64,000 nucleotides of DNA from Halomonas nitroreducens (GTDB taxonomy: Bacteria > Pseudomonadota > Gammaproteobacteria > Pseudomonadales > Halomonadaceae), in NCBI RefSeq assembly GCF_003966155.1, contig NZ_RXNS01000006.1, positions 1-64,000 of the forward strand, in the 5' to 3' direction. Every line of letters begins with the position of its first letter. The stretch's first letter is position 1. This document shows, piece by piece, positions 59,470 through 64,000 of the stretch. Under the pieces are notes generated by a model that did not search any database, had not been told where the DNA came from, and saw only the letters and a list, made by a program, of their open reading frames with translations. The position numbers were made by a program, and so were the translations under genes.

Positions 59470-62325
59470 TCAGCCGGCCTTCTCGATGCGACAGAGCGTG
59501 CACTTGGTTTCCTGCATCTGGGTCACCGAGTCGTAGCCGTAGGTAGTGGCCGTGTTCGCGGCCTCGCCCAGTACATAGGGGGCCGACCCCTCGGGGTAGC
59601 GGTCATGGAGGTTCTCGCCCTGGAACATGCCGCCGAAGTGGAAGGGCATGAACACCACCTCGCGGGCGACCCGCGGGGTGACCAGGGCCTGCACCCGCAC
59701 GCGGCCCCCCTCGGCACCCTCGACCCAGACCATCTCGCCGTCGGCGACGCCCAGGTCGTTGGCCAGTGCCGGGTTGATCTCGACGAACATCTGCTGTTGC
59801 AGCTCGGCGAGCCAGGACATGGAGCGTGTCTCCTCGCCGCCGCCCTCGTACTCCACCAGCCGCCCGGAGGTGAGAATGATCGGGTAGGTGGCGGTCACGT
59901 CCTTCTGCTGGATGGAGCGGTAGAGGGTCGGCAAGCGGTAGTGGGAGGCCACGTCGTCCCAGGTGGGGTAGTCGCTCACCAGGTCGCGGCGGCTGGTATA
60001 GAGCGGCTCGCGGTGCTTGGGGATCGGGTCCGGGAAGGTCCAGACATTGCAGCGGGCCTTGGCATTGCCGAAGGGAGCACACTCATGAGCAATGGCCACC
60101 CGCTGGATGCCGCCGGACAGGTCGGTCTTCCAGTTCTGGCCCTCGGCGGCCTGCTGCTCCTGCGCCGTGAGTTCGCCCCACCAGCCCAGATCCTTGAGCA
60201 TGGCCGCGGTGAACTCCGGGTAGCCGTCGTCCAGCTCCGAGCCGCGACTGAAGGAGCCGTCGGCGAGCAGGGACACGCCATCGCGCTCGATGCCGAAGCG
60301 GGCTCGGAAGGTCAGCCCCCCCTCGGAGACCTTCTTGCTGGTGTCGTAGAGGATGGGGGTACCGGGGTGGCCCATCTCGGCGGTGCCCCAGCAGGGCCAG
60401 GGCAGGCCGTAGTAGTCGCCGTCGGCGGCCCCGCCCTGGGCCTGCAGGGTCTCGAAGTTGAAGGTATGCCAGTTCTGCTGGTGGGCCTTGAGGCGTTCCG
60501 GGCTCTGGCCGGTGTAGCCCACGGTCCACATGCCGCGGTTGAACTCCCGGGTGATGTCCTCGATCAGCGGCTCGCTGCCCTCGACACGGATGTTCTTGAA
60601 CAGCTGCTCGGCGAAGCCCAGCTTGCGGGCCAGCAGGTACATGATCTCATGGTCGGGCTTGGACTCGAACAGCGGTTCGATGACCCGGTCGCGCCACTGG
60701 ATGGAGCGGTTGGTGGCCGTCACGCTGCCGGTGGTCTCGAACTGGGTGCAGGCGGGCAGCAGGTAGACGCCGTCGCTGCGATCGTGCATGACCGCGGCCA
60801 CGGTGGGATAGGGGTCGACAATGACCATCATCTCCAGTTGCTGCATGGCCCGGCGCATCTCGGGGCCGCGGGTCTGGGAGTTGACCGCGTGCCCCCAGTA
60901 GAACATCGCCTTGAGGCGGGTGCGCTGGGCGATGGCCTCCTCTTCCTCGAGGACTCCGTCGATCCAGCGGGACACGGTGATGCCGCTGGAATTCATCGGC
61001 TTGCCGTCCACGTATTCGGCGGGGTCGAAGCGGCTGACGAGCCAGTCGTAGTCCAGGTCCCAGACCCTGGCCCAGTGCCGCCAGGCGCCCTCGGAGAGGC
61101 CGTAATAGCCGGGCAGGGAGTGCGACATCAGGCCCAGGTCGGTGGCGCCCTGGACGTTGTCGTGTCCCCGGAAGATGTTGGCGCCGCCGCCGGAGACGCC
61201 GATATTGCCCAGGGCGAGCTCCAGGATGCAGTAGGCCCGGGTGTTGTTGTTGCCGGTGGTGTGCTGGGTGCCGCCCATGCACCAGACGATGCAGCCGGGG
61301 CGATTCTCGGCCAGGCGGCGGGCCGTGTCGCGCATGGTCGCCTCGGGCACCCCGGTGATGTTCTCCACCACCTCCGGCGAGAAGGCCGCCACCTCGCTGC
61401 GCACGTCGTCCATGCCGTAGACCCGCTGGGCGATGTAGTCGCGATCCTCCCAGCCGTTCTCGAAGATGTGCCACAGCAGCCCCCAGATGAAGGCCACGTC
61501 GCTGCCGGGACGCAGCCGCACATAGTGGTCGGCCTTGGCGGCGGTGCGGGTGAAGCGGGGGTCGACCACGATGATCTCGGCCTGGCTGCGCTCCTTGGCC
61601 AGCAAAATGTGCTGCATGGCCACCGGGTGGGCCTCGCAGGGGTTGGAGCCGATGAACATGATCGCCCGGCTGTGCTGGATATCGTTGAGCGAGTTGGTCA
61701 TCGCCCCGTAGCCCCAGGTGTTGGCCACCCCGGCCACGGTGGTGGAGTGGCAGATGCGCGCCTGGTGGTCGGTGTTGTTGGTGCCCGCCAGGGCGGCGAA
61801 CTTGCGCAGCAGGTAGGCCTGTTCGTTGTTGAACTTGGCCGAGCCCAGCCAGTAGACGCTGTCCGGGCCATGCTGCTCGGTGAGCTCGAGGACCCGGTTG
61901 CCGATCTCCTCGATGGCCTGGTCCCAGCTCAGCCGTTGCCATTCGCCGTCGACCAGCTTCATGGGGTACTTCAGTCGCCGGGTGGAATGGCCGTGCTGGC
62001 GCAGGGAGGCACCCTTGGCGCAATGGGCGCCGCGGTTGATGGGATGGTCGAAGGCCGGTTCCTGGCCGCTCCAGACGCCCTCCTGCACCTCCGCATAGAC
62101 CCCGCAGCCCACCGAACAATGGGAGCAGACCGTACGCTTGGTCTCGATGGGGGCGTCGGAATAGGGCGTCTTCTCCGCGGCGTCGACCCGGCGCATCATC
62201 GGTGCGCCCATGAAGCCCGCGGCGGCCAGCCCGCCGGTGGTGGCACCGCTGCGCTTGAGGAACTGGCGGCGGGAGATGCCGAGGCCGCCGGCCCTGGGAG
62301 TGGAGGAGCTTCGCGTCAGTCGCAT
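59470..62325 (-). CDS. fdhA: Formate dehydrogenase catalytic (alpha) subunit
   Basis: The 951-residue molybdopterin enzyme has a Tat signal (SRRQFLKRSG, about 19-28) and an N-terminal [4Fe-4S] motif (CSHCSVGC with C102). The metal ligand is Cys192 in ARICHSTTVAG, so it is a cysteine and not a selenocysteine enzyme. MGGTQHTTGNNNTRAYC and HDNVQGATDLGLM are typical bis-MGD formate dehydrogenase text. It oxidises formate in the periplasm. CAGGAGA precedes the start. The upstream Tat-target and TorD genes form its maturation set. Confidence 0.94.
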   Translation of the reverse strand: MRLTRSSSTPRAGGLGISRRQFLKRSGATTGGLAAAGFMGAPMMRRVDAAEKTPYSDAPIETKRTVCSHCSVGCGVYAEVQEGVWSGQEPAFDHPINRGAHCAKGASLRQHGHSTRRLKYPMKLVDGEWQRLSWDQAIEEIGNRVLELTEQHGPDSVYWLGSAKFNNEQAYLLRKFAALAGTNNTDHQARICHSTTVAGVANTWGYGAMTNSLNDIQHSRAIMFIGSNPCEAHPVAMQHILLAKERSQAEIIVVDPRFTRTAAKADHYVRLRPGSDVAFIWGLLWHIFENGWEDRDYIAQRVYGMDDVRSEVAAFSPEVVENITGVPEATMRDTARRLAENRPGCIVWCMGGTQHTTGNNNTRAYCILELALGNIGVSGGGANIFRGHDNVQGATDLGLMSHSLPGYYGLSEGAWRHWARVWDLDYDWLVSRFDPAEYVDGKPMNSSGITVSRWIDGVLEEEEAIAQRTRLKAMFYWGHAVNSQTRGPEMRRAMQQLEMMVIVDPYPTVAAVMHDRSDGVYLLPACTQFETTGSVTATNRSIQWRDRVIEPLFESKPDHEIMYLLARKLGFAEQLFKNIRVEGSEPLIEDITREFNRGMWTVGYTGQSPERLKAHQQNWHTFNFETLQAQGGAADGDYYGLPWPCWGTAEMGHPGTPILYDTSKKVSEGGLTFRARFGIERDGVSLLADGSFSRGSELDDGYPEFTAAMLKDLGWWGELTAQEQQAAEGQNWKTDLSGGIQRVAIAHECAPFGNAKARCNVWTFPDPIPKHREPLYTSRRDLVSDYPTWDDVASHYRLPTLYRSIQQKDVTATYPIILTSGRLVEYEGGGEETRSMSWLAELQQQMFVEINPALANDLGVADGEMVWVEGAEGGRVRVQALVTPRVAREVVFMPFHFGGMFQGENLHDRYPEGSAPYVLGEAANTATTYGYDSVTQMQETKCTLCRIEKAG

Positions 62326-62352
62326 GGTATCGGTCTCCTGGCGGGCGCGGAC

Positions 62353-62559
62353 TCAGTCGCGCAGGGTGGCGTAGTAGGCGCGGATGTGGGCGGTCTCGCG
62401 GTAGCCCCGCGGAGTCTCGCGCCGCGCAGCGTCCTGCGGGGTGGCCTCGGCCCGCACCAGGGGCACCTGGCCGAGGCCGGCGGTGGCCCCCGCCGCGACG
62501 GTGCCGAGGCCAAGGGTCTTGAGGAAGCGGCGGCGCTGGGGATTGCGTTCGGTGGACAT
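62353..62559 (-). CDS. Formate dehydrogenase region Tat-target protein
   Basis: This 68-residue protein is little more than a twin-arginine signal (RRRFLKTLGLGTVAAGATA) followed by a short charged tail ending HIRAYYATLRD. Small proteins of this type accompany this formate dehydrogenase class in many proteobacteria, and their role is unknown. GAGGAG lies upstream. It sits between the chaperone and catalytic genes. Confidence 0.9.
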   Translation of the reverse strand: MSTERNPQRRRFLKTLGLGTVAAGATAGLGQVPLVRAEATPQDAARRETPRGYRETAHIRAYYATLRD

Positions 62560-62573
62560 GGGAGTCTCCTCGT

Positions 62574-63209
62574 TCAGGGCGCAGGCGGGGTGACGAATCG
62601 CACGGGGGTTTCGCCGTCGGTCGCCGCCAGGCGACGCGACTCCTCGGCGAGAAAGCCCCGGCCGAGCTCACCGAGCCGGGCATAGAAGGGGGTGTCGACG
62701 GCGGCCAGATCGGCCAGGCAGACATCCGCCCAGGGGGCCAGGTGACGGTGGTAGAAGCCGGCCTCCTCGTGGGCGGCGGTGTCCACCAGCAGGGCCATGA
62801 CCTCCAGTTCCGCCGCCAGGTGGTCCTCAGGGTCGCGGCTGTGCTCGGCGCGGGCGATTCCCAGGCGCCGCAGATCGCGGCGCAGGGCGACCAGCGCCTC
62901 GTCCATCAGGGCACCATTGCGGTACCAGGAGGCATAGGGGGTGACGTCGCCCTCGATGACGCCGACCAGGTGGCGGAAATGCGCCCGAGTCAGGGCCGCC
63001 GGAGAGGCCTTGCCGGCGGCCTGGGCCAGGCCCTGCCAGGCTTGGGCCAGATCGCCATCGTCCTCGGGGTCGAGGGTCGCCAGCCAGGCGAGTAGCGCCC
63101 CGTCGGGTGGCTCACGCAGCAGGCGGCCCAGTAGCCGATAGATATCGGCGCGCAGGGCCCGCGTCTCGTCGCGGGGCTCGGCCGTGGGCAGTTCCTGGGT
63201 CATGGTCAT
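62574..63209 (-). CDS. TorD/DmsD-type molybdoenzyme chaperone
   Basis: The 211-residue all-helical protein has LRADIYRLLGRLLREPPDGALL and EGDVTPYASWYRNGALMDE, then HLAAELEVMALLVDTAAHEEA and FYHRHLAPWADVCLADL, the TorD-family pattern (each shown in pieces). It should bind the FdhA Tat signal until cofactor insertion is complete. The start at 63209 overlaps the upstream ferredoxin-like gene by four bases (ATGA). Confidence 0.88.
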   Translation of the reverse strand: MTMTQELPTAEPRDETRALRADIYRLLGRLLREPPDGALLAWLATLDPEDDGDLAQAWQGLAQAAGKASPAALTRAHFRHLVGVIEGDVTPYASWYRNGALMDEALVALRRDLRRLGIARAEHSRDPEDHLAAELEVMALLVDTAAHEEAGFYHRHLAPWADVCLADLAAVDTPFYARLGELGRGFLAEESRRLAATDGETPVRFVTPPAP

Positions 63210-64000
63210 ACCTTCAGTTGCGCGTCGGGGTCGCGGGCCATGGCCCGCCAGGCATCGCGAACGCGGCAGTCCTCGCACATCTCCAGCCGCCGGGCGGCGT
63301 CGCCGGCAAAGTGGGGATGATCGGCCAGCTTGGCCTTGATGGCGGCGATGGTGCCGGCGCTGGCGAAGGGCTTGCCACAATGGATACAGGGGAAGGGCGC
63401 CTCCTCGTGAAGCACGCGTCGCTCGCCGCGTGCCGGGTCGGTCAGCAGTCCCGGGGTCAGGCGGATGGCATCCTCCGGACAGGCGGCCTCGCACAGGCCG
63501 CACTGCACGCAGTCGGCCTCGCGGAGGTCGAGGCGCGGAGCGTCCCGGCCGGCCCCCAGCGCCGGCGTGGGGCAGGTCGCCACGCAGGCCATGCACAGGG
63601 TGCAGGTCGCCTGGTTGACCGTGATCCCTCCATAGGGCGCGCCCGCCGGCAGGGCATGGCGCTCGCCATCCGGGGTGCCGAGCTCGGCGAGGCGGTCGAG
63701 CGCCTGGTCGAGGCGGGCTCGCTTGTCGTCGCCCGTCAACACGAGGGGCGTGGCGGTCAGCGGCGGCAGGGCGGATGGGGCATCGCGGCCGGCAGTATCG
63801 CCGGGCGCTAGGCACACCAGCCGCTCGGGGGCATGGCCCAGGGCCGAGAGCAGGCCCCGCGCCAGCGCCAGCTGGTCGTCGAGGAACGTCCTCAGCCGGT
63901 CGGGCATGTCGGCGTGGTACTGCAGGCGTACCTCCGCGGCGCCGCCGGCCAGCGCGGCGAGCCACTGGTCGTGACCGGCGGCGCCGAGCTCCTCGAGAGG
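63206..64000 (-). CDS. Multi-cluster 4Fe-4S protein of the formate dehydrogenase operon, C-terminal part
   Basis: The frame is open to the window edge, leaving 264 C-terminal residues. It shows two ferredoxin motifs (CTLCMACVATCPTPALG and CVQCGLCEAACPEDAI) and a later CIHCGKPFAS plus CEDCRVRDAW pair that resembles a metal ribbon. Such proteins are found upstream of the TorD-like gene in this formate dehydrogenase class and may pass electrons or help assembly. The ATG at 63907 is possible but the sequence before it continues in frame, so a larger protein is likely. Confidence 0.85.
   Translation of the reverse strand, partial: PLEELGAAGHDQWLAALAGGAAEVRLQYHADMPDRLRTFLDDQLALARGLLSALGHAPERLVCLAPGDTAGRDAPSALPPLTATPLVLTGDDKRARLDQALDRLAELGTPDGERHALPAGAPYGGITVNQATCTLCMACVATCPTPALGAGRDAPRLDLREADCVQCGLCEAACPEDAIRLTPGLLTDPARGERRVLHEEAPFPCIHCGKPFASAGTIAAIKAKLADHPHFAGDAARRLEMCEDCRVRDAWRAMARDPDAQLKV

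Noticed and set aside
59470..62325. Selenocysteine formate dehydrogenase
   Set aside because: The metal-ligand codon at residue 192 is a cysteine codon and the frame has no internal TGA.
59245..62685. A plus-strand open frame of more than 1100 codons opposite fdhA
   Set aside because: It is antisense to a clear formate dehydrogenase. Its composition (Gly/Ala/Val/His rich, no recognisable motif) is what GC-rich codon bias produces on the opposite strand. Similar long antisense frames opposite prpE, the EAL gene and metY were rejected for the same reason.

Overview
The window reads as chromosome of a high-GC gammaproteobacterium of the Halomonadaceae type (Halomonas sensu lato). The taxon call is inference. 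It rests on GC-rich coding throughout, the mltD-gloB-yafS-rnhA-dnaQ neighbourhood known from E. coli, a tusDCBE block next to yccA, and a saline-lifestyle gene set (BCCT carrier, NhaP2-type antiporter, TRAP carrier, OadB-type sodium-pump subunit). No rRNA, phage, insertion sequence or CRISPR array was seen. There is one tRNA, Ser(UGA).

Layout. 0-12 kb: the end of oadB, a ribbon-helix-helix protein, a GntR/FCD regulator, an ECF sigma/anti-sigma pair divergent from a secreted FAS1 (fasciclin) protein, a SulP permease, metY, a SelD-N-terminal-like oxidoreductase, a periplasmic-sensor EAL protein, rarD and an alpha/beta hydrolase. 12.2-23.8 kb: a catabolic island that looks less GC-rich. An RND-pump remnant marks its edge. 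It holds GMC oxidoreductase and aldehyde dehydrogenase genes, a divergent HypT-like LysR gene, an M81/MlrC-family protein, a DctPQM TRAP carrier, an ornithine-cyclodeaminase-family protein and a DSD1/D-threonine-aldolase-family enzyme. 24-34 kb: an omega-amidase-like protein, rsuA, a damaged GGDEF gene, and yejABEF, whose yejA-yejB gap carries 18 copies of a 7-bp repeat. 34-42 kb: mltD, gloB, yafS, rnhA, dnaQ, nudC, an SCP2 protein, sohB, an ArsR regulator and prpE. 42-52 kb: a queuosine-precursor transporter, a YbfF esterase, an orphan NMT1-type binding protein, nhaP2, a BCCT carrier, a phosphatase, a diguanylate cyclase and tRNA-Ser. 52-55 kb: a Nudix gene, yccA, tusDCBE and acpH. 55-64 kb: moeA and moaB separated by an array of four 94-bp repeats, a DUF1244 gene, and a Tat-exported molybdenum formate dehydrogenase operon that runs off the right edge.

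How genes work together. The molybdopterin genes moaB and moeA lie beside a molybdenum formate dehydrogenase with its TorD-like chaperone and small Tat-target protein. The TRAP carrier, oxidoreductases and PLP or NAD enzymes of the 12-24 kb island probably import and degrade one small polar compound of unknown identity. The sigma/anti-sigma/FAS1 trio matches the SigK-RskA-MPT70/83 arrangement of mycobacteria.

The most unusual structure is at the moaB-moeA junction. Four tandem 94-bp repeats each encode an intact 33-codon mini-ORF that starts like MoeA and ends like MoaB. Every stop overlaps the next start, so the array forms an unbroken chain of coupled reading frames between two cofactor genes.
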